Translations under genes and position numbers: made by a program
Part shown: positions 10,739 to 22,330 of the stretch, one piece after another
How the letters are laid out: every line of letters starts with the position of its first letter
How positions within the stretch are numbered: the stretch's first letter is position 1
The notes under the pieces: generated by a model
What the model saw: only the letters and a program-made list of their open reading frames with translations
Databases searched by the model: none
Told to the model about the DNA's origin: nothing
DNA from: Paramacrobiotus metropolitanus
Taxonomy: Eukaryota; Tardigrada; Eutardigrada; Parachela; Macrobiotidae
DNA: 64,000 nt
Direction: 5' to 3'
Assembly: GCF_019649055.1 (NCBI RefSeq)
Contig: NW_026570306.1
Location: forward strand, 124,001-188,000

Positions 10739-13217
10739 ATGGATTCTCCGACAAGCGGCGCCAGACCATGTTACTTTGTTGGTGACATGGTAATGTCCTG
10801 TGATCCGTTGGTGTGGGTACTGGAGAGCAGCGTGTACAGGGTGCGCTGCGCTTACTGCTTCCAGGCAAGCCAGGAACTTCGAACATGTTCGGGGTGCCAA
10901 CTGCATCGCTACTGTAATTCAGTCTGTCAGGTACGGTGAATACTTTGAGGTGTGAGAAGCTCTGCGATGCTTTGAATTGTTATGCAGTTAGAAAACGAAA
11001 CTGAGAGCGTGTAAGCCTGGATTTTACAACAATTTGTCAGCGCATCTGTAGAGCCTGTTTTTGATTGCGCTGCACGCTAGCAGTAGTGTAGACTGTACAT
11101 TACTTGGAAATTTCGATTAAGTATGTTGGAGGCCCAAGTGTCCACAGCGGTTTGCAAGTTCGCTGTTACGCTGTATGTACTATGTAGTCAGCGTGTTTGT
11201 GTGGTTGGTTTAATACAGACGGCTGACTGGAAAGTGGAACACAAATTGGAATGTGCCCTGCTGAAGACGCTCACGGGAACGCGCCCGGGAACCGAGCATT
11301 GGTCTTTGAGAGAAACGGTATCAGGCAACTATGCTGTGCCTACGGGTATGATTGCCAAGTTGGCCAATAAAATCAGGGTAGGATCATCGTATTGTACAAG
11401 GCACAGAAGCTGTTTATGGTAACTGAGATTTGAGAATACTTCGTATGTTTGGCCAAAGATCATGAAGCATCGGAGCCTGTGAATATAATCTTGTTAATCT
11501 AAAATAAAACTTACGACACGCAGCAGCATTAAAAGAAAATATGTTCGCTGTTCTTGGTAACGCCTGTTTAATGGTATGCAACTCGTAATCTCCCGATTTA
11601 TTCTTTTCCAGTTGAACACGATGATGGACATTCCGGGAATCGGTCGGAAATCGGCCAAAGATCTGCTGTTCATACTGCCAGCGAATCCCTCGCAAGCGGA
11701 AGTCGAAGATGAGCTGCGTCCAGCGTAAGCATGGAGCATATATATCTCTGATTCACCATGTATAGACCAAATTTTGTCAAGGCTGCTCGTCCTGTTTATA
11801 GACTATCCGCAATGGAGGCGCGAAATTCCCTGATAGACGGCTTACCAGCCACAGAGTTTCTGGCGTACTACGGGATTCTGCGTTACAACATTCTGCCCAT
11901 CTACGATACGTTTTCTGGCGCTGGCGAGCCCATCGGCTTGGGAGTGTACCCGCAGGCACCACCGCGCCACATGACACCGGTGTGCTGGGACATCAATGTG
12001 GTGCTGAACTGCCGCGGACGCCGGCTGGTTATACATGCCGTTGAAAACATTCAGGAATATACTTAAAGATGTACGTAGTCGCGTACAACCGTCTAACAGG
12101 AACAGGTTTATGGCGCTTAGGATGCAGTAACCACAGGTCCACAGATAACGGTGATAAGTTAATAACCTCTTCGTTTTCCGCAGAATCACTGGCATACCTT
12201 TCGAAGTTTCGCAAATATGCATATGGTTTCAGCTCAGAAACGTTTTATGGCTGTTTAACGGGCTACTTTTAAAATTTGTGACTCTTGCAGCTGCGATACA
12301 GCGACAATCGGGAGCCATTCTGTCTGACACGGGTGGAACGCCGCGCTAGATTTGAGAGGCGTTTCGGTTATCCGTGTACGTGTCGCCGATGTACGGAAGA
12401 ATACGTACGGTATTTACTGTACCAACATCCGAATGTCTATTATCGGCTGCGCTTGGTTTTTGTCTAATAATTTCCGGTGTGCGGTTGTTCTTAGGATGCT
12501 GAGATTAATCCGTTACGCTGCGTAACGGTGGGCTGCACGAACCGAATTCCCAGCGACAGCCGTGCGCATCAACCCTGCTCGGAATGTGGTGCCATCAACA
12601 GTGATCGGCTGATGCAGTTCCGTCGGTTCATCCAGCTGCACGAGACCATTATGGCGCGTTATTTGCTGAAGCTTCCAGGGGGAATTTTTATGGAGTTCTG
12701 TAAAGAACTGGACGCTGCCGGCATCCTGCAGGCGGATGCGCATATCCGCTACGTCTACGGTTGGGAATTACCGGAGAAACATTACAATGAAGACCGGTTT
12801 GAAGAAGGTTGGAAGATGACGCAGGAGATGGTTGCTTGTGTGCGGCAAATTTTGTCATTTCGGAATGTAAATTTATAAAGCAAATGGGCATATTGGGTTG
12901 CCTTTAGGAAGATCCATCCCAAGTATGCGGTTATGCGTGCAATTTTACTGATGTCAGCGGGGAAGTCAGCCGTTCTAGGACTGCACCGACGCGTGCTGAG
13001 CGGCTCGGAGCAGCAGTTGAAACCGGCGAAAAAGGAGCCGGAAACAGTAGCCATGGAGGTGTGCTCCCTCGCCATCAAATACTATGACGAAGCTACGGAT
13101 ATCTTGTCTGTGCTGTTTGGAAAGACGTCAAAAGAGGTTTTGACCGGTCGCGTTATGTTTATGCAGGTGGCAGAAAAAATGCGTGCCATCGAACAGGCTT
13201 CTCGCGGCAGCAAATAA
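10739..13217 (+). pseudogene. SMYD-like gene D, apparently inactivated
   Basis: Exons match the family plan: 10739-10930, 11219-11377, 11612-11724, 11802-12070, 12291-12404, 12495-12844, 12908-13217. The MYND exon, post-SET CTCRRC and C-terminal exons are well preserved. Two lesions stand out. Exon 4 is 269 nt where the frame needs 1+3n (gene C has 274): relative to its sisters about 5 nt are missing after GAATATAC, giving an in-frame TAA at 12064-12066 just before the donor. Intron 6 begins GC (12845) where sisters C and G have GT at the same place. Exons 5-7 remain open, so the damage looks recent. Without the missing bases this would be a normal family member of about 490 residues; as it stands it could yield only a truncated product. 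An assembly error is the main alternative. Confidence 0.8.
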
Positions 13218-13309
13218 TGGGTGTTAACGTTGTCTTTTTCCTAAATTGAGTGTAATGCTGTTATCGTTCCATTATGCACTGAGCATGATTAATTAGCAAT
13301 TAGAAGGAG

Positions 13310-13615
13310 TGCTCTAATAAGATGTTTAACTGACATGTGTGCCAGGCGAAATTAACCACATGCTGCCAGTGGGGATTTATGCGTGGAGTGTGTGTAATTT
13401 CTTTCCTTTTATTAATTTCTTTTACTACGACCAATTTTTATTTTTACTACAACTAAATTTCCACGGAGAGGAATTTTACTACAACCATAAAACTGATCGG
13501 TACAGACGACAAATCAGAATATTGGTAACGTACAGTGCGTTGAGTCTGATTTTACAAGCGACCGTTTCTCTTACATTCCCAACCAAATCTTGTAGGCAAG
13601 GTTTTTATCTTCAGC
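13310..13615. repeat. Duplicated flank shared with the window's left edge
   Basis: This stretch between the convergent ends of D and E resembles positions 1-285 in the same orientation (for example GCGAAATTAACCACAT against GCGAAATCAACCACAT, and CTTGTAGGCAAGGTTTTTATC against CTATAGGCAAGGTTCTTAGG). It shows that the left-edge fragment derives from a copy of the D/E neighbourhood. No coding function seen. Confidence 0.6.
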
Positions 13616-13700
13616 CCAAGATGAAGGAAACAACAAAGAAAAACAGAACCTATTCGTCGAGAAAACTACTGGAGACAAAATAGACGACGGACCGTCTAGG

Positions 13701-16061
13701 CTACTTTCGCTTCTGACACATTTTCTGCGTGTGGCGCACATAACTACTGGTGCGTGCTAGGAAATTCTTGCCGGCGGTAGCCTCCTTGGATGGCTCCCCA
13801 TACAGCAGGACAAAGATGTCCCGCGCTTCCCGGGAATAACCCAGCAATATCCGACTCGCGGTGTCCGACGAGGTTTTCAGTTGTTGCTTCTCCGCGCCGG
13901 TCAGCTGATTGATTTTTTCCATTACGCGATTCATTAGAGCCAAAGCGGACGATACTCCAGCCAGTGCCAGAACCATGGCGCGAAACGCATGGTATTTCGG
14001 ATAAATGTTCCTGAAAACGAGACCAATAAAAGTAATAATTTAACAACCTGTCATAATCGATTTGTCTTCTTTATATAGAATGTTTTTAAGGATAAATGAT
14101 AAATGCTGATTATTTTTTAATGATAAATGTGACAGAAATTGGAAAGGAATACGGTCCTTACTCCTACAACGACACGCCACCTAAAGTAATATTTTTTACC
14201 GTGCACAGACAATCAGCTCCTTCATCAGCTTCCAGCCTTCTTCAAAACGGTTCTCGTTGTACAGCATCCGCGGCCATTCCCAGCCACACACGTAGCGGAT
14301 ATGCGCATCCGGCTGCAGGATGTCGGCAGCGTCCATTTCTTGCAGGAGATCGATGACCATGGCCCCGTGCAACTCCTTCGAATAGCCCGTCTTAATGGTC
14401 TCGTGCTGCTGCATGAAACGACGGAACTGCGAAAGCCGTTCTCCATTGAGCGCTCCGCATCTGGCACAGGGTTGCAGAGCGCGGTCGTCGCTCGGAATAC
14501 GATTTGCGCATCCAATGGTCACGCATTTCAACGGATTTATATCGGCCTCCTATAACACAAGGTAACTGCCGTTAAACGCAGCCAGCAGGAAATTTTATAA
14601 ATTTGTACAGCAAATTCTTTTGATTTTTACATATTCGGGGGTGCACTTCCGGCAAGTGCACGGATGTCCGTACATCTTCTCGAATTCCAGGCGACGTCCG
14701 GCTCGTGTCAGAAAAAACGGTTCCTGAATATCAGCGTACCGTAACTGCAAATAAACGCATAGAAGCACATCACATTGGCGAAATCCCATCAAAACATAAG
14801 CAAAAAATAATTACACAGATTTTTTTTATTTTGACGAGTTGTTTTCCCCCAATCATTTTCTAAATCAATTCAAAATTTCATTATTTAAAATTCAAATTAG
14901 CGTGAACCTGCGAAAGCGCAGTCATAAGTGCACTGGATGTTGCCCATTAAATTATTACATAAAAACAAAAAAAGTAATCTTTGAATTTTATCGACAGGAC
15001 TTACGTCCTTGAACCCGACATAATTGGGAATATCCTCCACAGCATGGATAACCAAACGTCGTCCGCGGAAGCTCAACACCACATTCATATCCCAGCACAC
15101 CGGCGTCATGAGCTGTTCCGATACCGGGGGATACAGTGCCAGACCAATGGGGGCAGTCTCCTTCACCGTATCAATGATGGCCATGGAATTGTAGGCGATT
15201 TTCCCAGAGTAACTCATCATCTCGGGAACGTCAATGCCCAACTGCCGCATCACTTCCTCCGATCTACAAAACACACACTCTCAGTCTCATCACATCAGGA
15301 TCCTCGAGCGTTGCGGAATAACTGACCTCCCGCGGTACGTGACATTTATGCGCGGTGATTTCGGGTTAGACGGGAGCGTGTTCCACAGTTCTTTGGCTGA
15401 TTTCGGACCCAATCCAGGCACATCGACTACCGCGTTTAGCTAAAAAGAGACTGTCGGTCATTAGAAATTACCGCAAGTTAAGGCAATAACAAATTATAGC
15501 TCACGTAGTACTGTCAAAAATACGACAGAAATACCTTGATCTTGTTGTCCACCTTGGCAATGAGATCGGGGGATATGTCCATAGTGTACCGTGTGCCACA
15601 GTTTGACGGCCCACGCGCCGTCTCCATGCCGCTGCCCGTCCCCTTCTTCTTCAGCAGGGCGCATTCCACTTTATGCTCTGCTTTCCAATCAGCCGACTAA
15701 ACAAAATGACAGTGCCGCGGTTTTATATTTTTCGTCCCGTTTTGATTTTATCACCGCGCTTGTTCCAGTGCGACAATAACCCGTCACATAACCAGACAGA
15801 TTACAGCTAACAAGTACGAGTAAGAAAACTAGGAGAATTTGCAAACAGACGCCACACCTGACAGGCAACGTCACAGTAACGGTGCAGCCTGCACCCCGAG
15901 CAGGTCCGTAGATCCTGGCTTTCTTGCAGACAATTAGCACAGCGCGTCCTATAAGCGCTGCTCTCCAGAACCCAGACAAAGGGATCACAAGACATGATAA
16001 GATCCCCAACCGCGAACGATCGGCTGCCATCAGCACCCTGCGCAGGCTCCTTGGTCCCCAT
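13701..16061 (-). CDS. SMYD-like gene E: MYND zinc finger with degenerate SET domain
   Basis: Exons in gene order: 16061-15858, 15696-15535, 15439-15327, 15263-15005, 14744-14631, 14549-14200, 14010-13701; 1512 nt, 503 residues, phases consistent and no lesions. It keeps the MYND ligands (CANC, CSGC, YCDVAC, H..EC), the SET-core exon with MTPVCWDMNV in place of NHSC, post-SET PCTCRKC, and the exon 6 pattern CX4C..CX2C. It is the closest relative of gene B and of fragment A1. Its start lies about 200 bp from the 5' LTR of the retrotransposon that begins at 16262, so its promoter region may include or be separated by that insertion. It converges on gene D. Confidence 0.88.
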
Positions 16062-16261
16062 TGCACCAGCTGGTAGGATACGGATCGTACAGACAGGCAG
16101 TCCAAATTTATTCAGACTAAAAAAATAATAAAATACGTCAAATTTTGGAATATGGTTCGCGAAATCCTCAGGAACAGCTGCGAGATTCGTAAAAAGTTAA
16201 AACCCAGGCAAACGATTTGTGGCTTTTGTGCCATGAACTGTTCTGACAAAATTGTGAGCAT

Positions 16262-16537
16262 TTTTAGAGTAGATGACGCATCGTGCACATTTCCCTGTTT
16301 CGATTCTCCTCGGCGGCTTATCCGAGCGAGTCGAGTATGCTTTTTCGATTATGAGATCATATTCTGATTTTGCATTTTTTCCCTGATTTTTATGATTTTC
16401 CTGCGCATTACGATTCGCGCAGATTTGTGCCTTCCGATGATGTTTTTGTATACGAATAAAACCGCAGTTTTATTCCCGTTTGTCTTTTCCGTCTGATCTT
16501 CCCATTACGGGACCGTCATACACCACCACCTGTAACA
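16262..16537 (+). repeat. 5' LTR
   Basis: The repeat begins TTTTAGAGTAGATGACG and ends CTGTAACA. The start is not the usual TG, but the target duplication right outside both LTRs supports this border. It contains AATAAA (inside ACGAATAAAACCG near 16456), the likely polyadenylation signal. Confidence 0.88.
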
Positions 16538-16892
16538 TAGGGGAACGCAAGCCTCTAGTTGTTACCGCGTTGCTTGAGCCTACCAGCTCGCAGCGAGGAA
16601 TAATCTAGGAACCATTATCCGAAGCACTCAATCTTCCGCATCTTCCTTTCCGATTTTATCCTGGAACCGATATTTAATTTTGCCGTTTATTTCTGGCATC
16701 ATTTCCACCAGCGGAAAGAAACCACCGAGTCAAAACCGCGAAGGTTTCCGAAGTTTTTCCCTACATTCACGTAACGTCTACCACGGACTCGAGAAGAGGC
16801 GGAGCCAGTGACCGACCAATCGGATTTGAGAATTACCCCGCTCGAAGTGTTTTGGGCCAATCACGTTCACGATTCATCGGCGTTCAGAAACC

Positions 16893-18500
16893 ATGTCGAA
16901 GCCAACGCGTAACAAGAAGGAACCCGTCCGCTACGGATTCGAACCTGCACCGATCAGCCATCCGCGTCCGTCGTCTATCATGTCCATGGCCGATAAAGAA
17001 CCACAGCCCTTTCGCCGTCAAGATCAGCACGCACGGAATACACCGGGCCAGCAAGTAAGTGCAGTCTCCAGTCCCAGGATGAATCCCGACCCTATCATCA
17101 CCGTGGCTGACATTCACGCCGAACCTCCGCGAGCTCATTCTCAACAATCCCGCCGATCATCCGACTCTTCAATCGGGTCCATCCAGAGTGGCAAATCATT
17201 GGCCACAGTCCGAAATTTCCTTTCATCCGCCATCAAAGCCGCGGGCAGCGCCATTTCTGCGGTGTTGCCAACCGCCCAGAGCCGTTCGTCCATCCCGAAG
17301 GAAGAACGTGTTTTCCAGGACCAGTCTGCGTACATCGCCCAACTGCAGGCCCAGAATGCGAAGCTGGCCGCAGAGAACTCCCGTCTGTCCGGTAGTCGCA
17401 GTAACTCACCGATGGCTGAAACAGTGGTTTCCCGACAGTCTCCGGAATACCGCGCCAACCGCCCCGAGCGGTCACCAACAGCTGACCAACATCTGATAGT
17501 GCTGGACCCGGAACAGCTTGCGGATACCCTGGCCAAGGCGTTCGAAAAGGAACGGCGCAAGAAGTCGCCGCAAACGCCGAGTCCAACACCGCCGTTGCGT
17601 CAAGCTGCCGCTGAACCGCGTCCAGTCTATATCACCGAAACACCGCATCAGCCCATACCGAAGTCCAACCTGAAGTTTGTGAAACCGCCAACGTTCGATG
17701 ACTCCGATATGGACATTCAGCACTGGTTCGTGCTGTTCGAGCGCGCTGCCAAGGCCAATCAGTGGACCGATACCGCGAAGCTGGCAGCAATACCATCCCA
17801 TTTTGGAGGTCAAGCGTTGAAAGTGTTCATGCGCATTGATGCCCAGAAGCCGGACCGGACGTACACCGAGTTGAAGAAAGTCCTGGTCGACCGCTTCCAT
17901 GACCAGGACCGTGCGTGGAAAGCCCGTTTGGCTCTACAGGAACGCCAGTACACCGGTTCGGAGACACCGGACCAGTACATTGAAGCTATCCAAGTGTTGA
18001 CCTTTGCCGTCAACCCAGACATGTCAGAGTTGGAAGTAGTCGGGTTTATGACCAACGGCCTGGCAGGCCAACCCGAGCTGTACCGCAGCATCGTGAGCTT
18101 TGCACCGGCCACCATCCATGATTTCCAGACCCGCATGCGCCGAGCCGTGGCCATTGACGAAACGTTGAGTCGGCGATCAAAACCCACCGCGGAATCGAAG
18201 CCGGAAAAGCAGCCATGGAAACCGAAACCGTCGTTTTCGGCCCGCAACAGCGAACTGGTGCCGACACCGGCAGAGAATCCCAAGCCGGCCGAGCAGTCCA
18301 CATCGTGGTGCCCACCGCAGCCACCAAAACCACCCCGTACCGGCGATCAAGACCGACGTCCCTACCTGCAAAAACCACCGAAGTGCTGGTTCTGCGGTGT
18401 TCCGGGTCATCACAGCGATCGCTGCCCAACCAAACCAGCGGATTTTGGACCGGTTACGGAGAAGGTGTACTTGAAGAGTGACCAGCCAAAAAACCACTAG
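16893..18500 (+). CDS. gag: Retrotransposon gag
   Basis: 535 residues from ATG at 16893. The central part (residues about 255-430: HWFVLFERAAKANQW, FHDQDRAWKARLAL) matches the Ty3/gypsy capsid-like gag fold, and the C-terminus has one zinc knuckle, CWFCGVPGHHSDRC (CX2CX4HX4C). The last codons read CCA AAA AAC CAC TAG, containing the canonical slippery heptamer A_AAA_AAC at 18488-18494. The -1 frame there is the pol frame, open from 18482. The product would form the particle shell and bind RNA. Confidence 0.92.
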   Translation: MSKPTRNKKEPVRYGFEPAPISHPRPSSIMSMADKEPQPFRRQDQHARNTPGQQVSAVSSPRMNPDPIITVADIHAEPPRAHSQQSRRSSDSSIGSIQSGKSLATVRNFLSSAIKAAGSAISAVLPTAQSRSSIPKEERVFQDQSAYIAQLQAQNAKLAAENSRLSGSRSNSPMAETVVSRQSPEYRANRPERSPTADQHLIVLDPEQLADTLAKAFEKERRKKSPQTPSPTPPLRQAAAEPRPVYITETPHQPIPKSNLKFVKPPTFDDSDMDIQHWFVLFERAAKANQWTDTAKLAAIPSHFGGQALKVFMRIDAQKPDRTYTELKKVLVDRFHDQDRAWKARLALQERQYTGSETPDQYIEAIQVLTFAVNPDMSELEVVGFMTNGLAGQPELYRSIVSFAPATIHDFQTRMRRAVAIDETLSRRSKPTAESKPEKQPWKPKPSFSARNSELVPTPAENPKPAEQSTSWCPPQPPKPPRTGDQDRRPYLQKPPKCWFCGVPGHHSDRCPTKPADFGPVTEKVYLKSDQPKNH

Positions 18501-18520
18501 CGGCGACGCCAGTGGGTCAC
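18482..18520 (+). promoter_or_regulatory. -1 ribosomal frameshift site between gag and pol
   Basis: The heptamer A_AAA_AAC (18488-18494) is in the gag frame two codons before the gag TAG. It is followed at once by a possible small hairpin, CCACT-AGC-GGC-GAC-GCC-AGTGG (18494-18515). Gag is in frame 3 and pol in frame 2 of the window, exactly a -1 step, and pol has no ATG near its start. The hairpin is closer to the heptamer than usual, so the true stimulator may lie further 3'. Confidence 0.8.
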
Positions 18521-21500
18521 GTCAACGCCGTATCCTCTAACGATCCCACACCGGAACCACCACCGTCCGGGCCAACCTTCGACGTCCCAATGATGTCTCA
18601 TGAAGCATTCGTGCATGATGGCAAGCCAAAGATTTCAACGATGTTGCGCCAGAATGTCACCATCAACGGTGTGCCACGCCCAGTTGTTTTCGACACCGCA
18701 GCCAGCACTTCCATCATGCCAGCCTCTTTTTGTTCCGATCTGCACGCCATACCGAAACCTCTACCCGAACCTCACCAGTCGTTTAGTGTGACCTGTTGCA
18801 ACGGAGATACCCGGACAGTTGGGACCACCTGTGCCGATATAACTGTCAATCTCTTTGGTGAACCGTACCGGCATACTGTTTTCCTCCGTGATGACAACGC
18901 GATGCCTGAAATCATACTGGGCATGGACTTCATGGAGGGAAAACCGTTCCAAATTCGCTGCCAGGATCGTACCATTGTTCCGGAACAAGCTGCACTCCGA
19001 ACCGACTACCAAGCCGAACTGCATGAACGCTCACCCAGCTACTGCACTGCGACTGACCAACAGGATTATTCTGTGCCTACAGAAACCGAATCCGCCCAAA
19101 GGTCACCAGTCGCACACGGTGCGCCAAGCCCCAGCAGCGTCCAGACAGTCTCGATTCCGGTGGTCCTTGCCGAGGAAGTCATAGTGCCAGCCATGTCCGG
19201 ACTCGCGATCCCATTGGCGTTTCCCTTGACCACTGCCAACGATGGCGACTACGTGTTCATTCCTTCCCGCACCCCATTTGAGCCGTCCGGCCACCCGCAG
19301 CACAACGACGCGCTCTCCCGCGGCGACATCCTTCTCGAACACGCCATCGTAACCGTCCACAATGGAACCGCGTACACGTTCGCAAAGAACTACTGGGACC
19401 GTGACATAACCCTCCGCCGATCCAGCCCGCTTGGAACTTTGGAGATGTACACGGAAAACCCTGATGCACCGGTCTTGTCGTTCAGCGTGGACAGTAACCC
19501 AGCAGCAGCCGACTCCGCCTACGAGCCTGTCTCTCCTGCCTTGGAGGAACAGCTCAGATCCATGATCATCAATCCACATTTAACGGCCACCCAGCGGGAG
19601 CGACTGTTCGCCGTACTTCGCCGACGTTGCCGAGCGTTCCCGTCACCGGGCCGTCCCGTTGGTTGCACCACCGCAACCGAACACACCATTGAAACCGGGG
19701 ACTCACCGCCAGTCCACCAACAGCCGTACCGCACTTCGTGGACGAACCGTGCCTTCATCCGCGAAAAGGTCGCCGAAATGAAAAGAGATGGAATCATTGC
19801 CGACTCCACCTCCCCGTATGCTGCACCGGTCGTCCTCGTCGACAAATTCGAGAATGAGAAGATGACCAAACGATTTTGCGTCAACTACAAAGGACTGAAC
19901 GCCCAGACAGTCAAGGACGCTTACCCGATGCCAGGCATAGCCGACGCAATCGACGCTATTGGACCGGCCGCTTGGTTCGTTACGCTCGATTGCATGTCCG
20001 GATATTGGCAAGTTCCGGTTGCTGAAAAAGATCGCCACAAGACCGCCTTCTGCACCCAGGACGGACTGTACGAGTTTGTCCGGATGCCTTTCGGGCTCTG
20101 CAACGCCGGAGCCACATTCCAAAGAATGATGAACACCGTACTCGCCGGCGAATTGTGGATAACCTGTATCGTCTACATCGACGACATTCTTATCTTCGCC
20201 GCGACGTTTGAAGACCTGTGCGCCCGCCTCGACCGCATCTTAGAACTTCTGGAAAAGTACAACCTTACCGTGAAGCCCTCTAAATGCCGGTTTGCTTTCC
20301 AGGAAGTCGAGTTTCTCGGCCACACCCTGTCTCCAGACGGTGTCCGACCAAACCCGAAAAAGATTTCCGCGATTGCCCAGTTTCCAGTACCGAAATGTCT
20401 GAAAGACGTCCAGCAATTCGTTGGAATGGGAACGTTTTACCGCACGTTTATCCCGAATTTCTCCACAATTGCCGAACCGTTAACCCGTCTCACCAAGAAA
20501 GGGCTCAAGTTCCACTGGGGTGAAGACCAGCAGACTGCGTTCGAATGTCTGAAAACGGCTCTCAGCTCAGCGCCAGTGCTGGCCCATTTCGACCGGGATG
20601 GACCACGTCCGCAGCTGGTGACAGACGCGTCCAAGGACGGCGTTGGAGCCATCCTTAAACAGGACGGACACATCATCGGAGCCGTAAGCCGAAAGACCAA
20701 CCACTACGAGCGGAACTACGAGATTACCGCTTTGGAGTGCCTCGCCGTAATCTACGGAGTCGACCAATTCAAACATCTCCTTGAAGACGTCCAGTTCGAC
20801 ATTGTGACCGACCACAAAGCCCTGGAGACCATGCTTTCGTACAGCCGTACCGGCACCGGTAACGCTCGAGTCAACCGATGGGCCTTCATGCTGTCCAAGT
20901 ATCACTACAAGGTGATATACCGCAAAGGAAACCAGCATACGGACGCCGACGCCATCAGCCGATCACCACTGGACGAAGCACCGGAGTCAGACCCGTACGA
21001 TGTACCAAACTACGCCGATACTTATATGTTGGAACCGTTGTTTGCCGATGTCTTTACCTTAGTCGCCGAAATTCCCACTGTTGGAGCGGCCGTCGCCGAA
21101 GTCAGTGCCGACGCTGTCCTAGCCGGGGAAACGACCATCGACGAAGCCGAATTCACCCGAAGTGCCTTCGCTGCCGCGCAGCGTGACGATCAAACACTGG
21201 GCAAGGTTGTCCAGTTGTTGTCCGATCCACCGGCCAAACTGTCCCGTGAACAGTTACGCCTGACCGAGCACTACTCGCTGATTGATGGTTTGCTGTATCG
21301 CCGCACTTTCCGCCGTGGAACAGTCCGATCCCGATTGGCCATTCCTAGAGCAGCGGTCGACCGTATTTTACACCAAGCGCATGACGTTCCTCGCGCCGGA
21401 CACGTTGGATTCGACCGTACTTGGAACACCGTGTCCAGCCGCTTCTACTGGCCAACCATGCTGTCGGAAGTACGTGACTACGTTCGCACGTGTCCTCGTT

Positions 21501-22330
21501 GCCAGCTGAGAAATCCGAACAAAAACGCCGCCACCGGTTATTTGGATCATGTTCCCGTTGAAAGTGTCCAATCCGCCGGATCCATTGACCTTTTGGGACC
21601 GTTTCCCGAATCGTACGACGGTTTCACGTATGTCGCCGTATACACCGACCTGTTTTCCAAGTTCACGATCGCGAAGCCGCTGTACAGCAACACAGCCAAA
21701 GAGGTCATCCGATTTCTCGAAGAAAGTGTAATTTTACCGTACGGGCCACCGAAGATGCTGATGTGTGATCCTGGTACCCACTTTACCGCTGCTGCACACC
21801 GGGATGCTACCGAACTAATTGGAGTGAAACGCCGCTTTACGACCACACATCACCACCAATCGCATGGCAATGTCGAAGCCAGAATGCCTTTCCTGTCCGC
21901 TGCACTTGCGAAATATGTCACCGATAACCAACGAGATTGGTCCAGTTATGTGACTGCCGCCGTGTTTTCGTACAACACCACCGTACATTCCACCACGAAG
22001 ATGACGCCGTTTTTCCTTATGTTCGGTCGAGAAGCCCGTTTACCGGTCGACGCCATTGTCGAAGGCATTGCACCAGCCAAGTTCTCCACCTACTCCGAAC
22101 ATGTGCAGCGCTTCGCGGATAGAATGGCTCACATCTACGAAGAGACCAAAATCCGAATTTCCGCCATGCAGGAGAAGTCCAGCGACCGTCACGACCGCAA
22201 ATGTAACCCCGCAATGTACCGCGAAAACGACCTGGTTTTACTGGAATCTTGGCACAAACCACCGGTGCTGTCGAAAAAACTACTTCCGAAGTACCATGGA
22301 CCGTATCGAATAACCGCCGTGTTAAAATAA
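18512..22330 (+). CDS. pol: Retrotransposon pol: protease, RT, RNase H, integrase
   Basis: About 1,270 residues, probably made as a gag-pol product. Protease motif VVFDTAAS at about residue 60 has DTA where most retropepsins have D(T/S)G. Reverse transcriptase: MPFGLCNAGATFQRMM and the catalytic YIDD at about residue 555. RNase H: TDASKDGVGA (about 705) and TDHKALETM (about 768). Integrase: HHCC zinc finger ending CPRC (about 955-1000), then D (SIDLLG), D (MLMCDP) and E (HGNVEARM), completing DDE. The frame ends TTA AAA TAA inside the GPY/F module, after YHGPYRITAV. Confidence 0.93.
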   Translation: MGHVNAVSSNDPTPEPPPSGPTFDVPMMSHEAFVHDGKPKISTMLRQNVTINGVPRPVVFDTAASTSIMPASFCSDLHAIPKPLPEPHQSFSVTCCNGDTRTVGTTCADITVNLFGEPYRHTVFLRDDNAMPEIILGMDFMEGKPFQIRCQDRTIVPEQAALRTDYQAELHERSPSYCTATDQQDYSVPTETESAQRSPVAHGAPSPSSVQTVSIPVVLAEEVIVPAMSGLAIPLAFPLTTANDGDYVFIPSRTPFEPSGHPQHNDALSRGDILLEHAIVTVHNGTAYTFAKNYWDRDITLRRSSPLGTLEMYTENPDAPVLSFSVDSNPAAADSAYEPVSPALEEQLRSMIINPHLTATQRERLFAVLRRRCRAFPSPGRPVGCTTATEHTIETGDSPPVHQQPYRTSWTNRAFIREKVAEMKRDGIIADSTSPYAAPVVLVDKFENEKMTKRFCVNYKGLNAQTVKDAYPMPGIADAIDAIGPAAWFVTLDCMSGYWQVPVAEKDRHKTAFCTQDGLYEFVRMPFGLCNAGATFQRMMNTVLAGELWITCIVYIDDILIFAATFEDLCARLDRILELLEKYNLTVKPSKCRFAFQEVEFLGHTLSPDGVRPNPKKISAIAQFPVPKCLKDVQQFVGMGTFYRTFIPNFSTIAEPLTRLTKKGLKFHWGEDQQTAFECLKTALSSAPVLAHFDRDGPRPQLVTDASKDGVGAILKQDGHIIGAVSRKTNHYERNYEITALECLAVIYGVDQFKHLLEDVQFDIVTDHKALETMLSYSRTGTGNARVNRWAFMLSKYHYKVIYRKGNQHTDADAISRSPLDEAPESDPYDVPNYADTYMLEPLFADVFTLVAEIPTVGAAVAEVSADAVLAGETTIDEAEFTRSAFAAAQRDDQTLGKVVQLLSDPPAKLSREQLRLTEHYSLIDGLLYRRTFRRGTVRSRLAIPRAAVDRILHQAHDVPRAGHVGFDRTWNTVSSRFYWPTMLSEVRDYVRTCPRCQLRNPNKNAATGYLDHVPVESVQSAGSIDLLGPFPESYDGFTYVAVYTDLFSKFTIAKPLYSNTAKEVIRFLEESVILPYGPPKMLMCDPGTHFTAAAHRDATELIGVKRRFTTTHHHQSHGNVEARMPFLSAALAKYVTDNQRDWSSYVTAAVFSYNTTVHSTTKMTPFFLMFGREARLPVDAIVEGIAPAKFSTYSEHVQRFADRMAHIYEETKIRISAMQEKSSDRHDRKCNPAMYRENDLVLLESWHKPPVLSKKLLPKYHGPYRITAVLK

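Noticed and set aside
17141-17900. Several long minus-strand frames across gag and pol
   Set aside because: They are antisense shadows of retrotransposon genes; none shows a domain.
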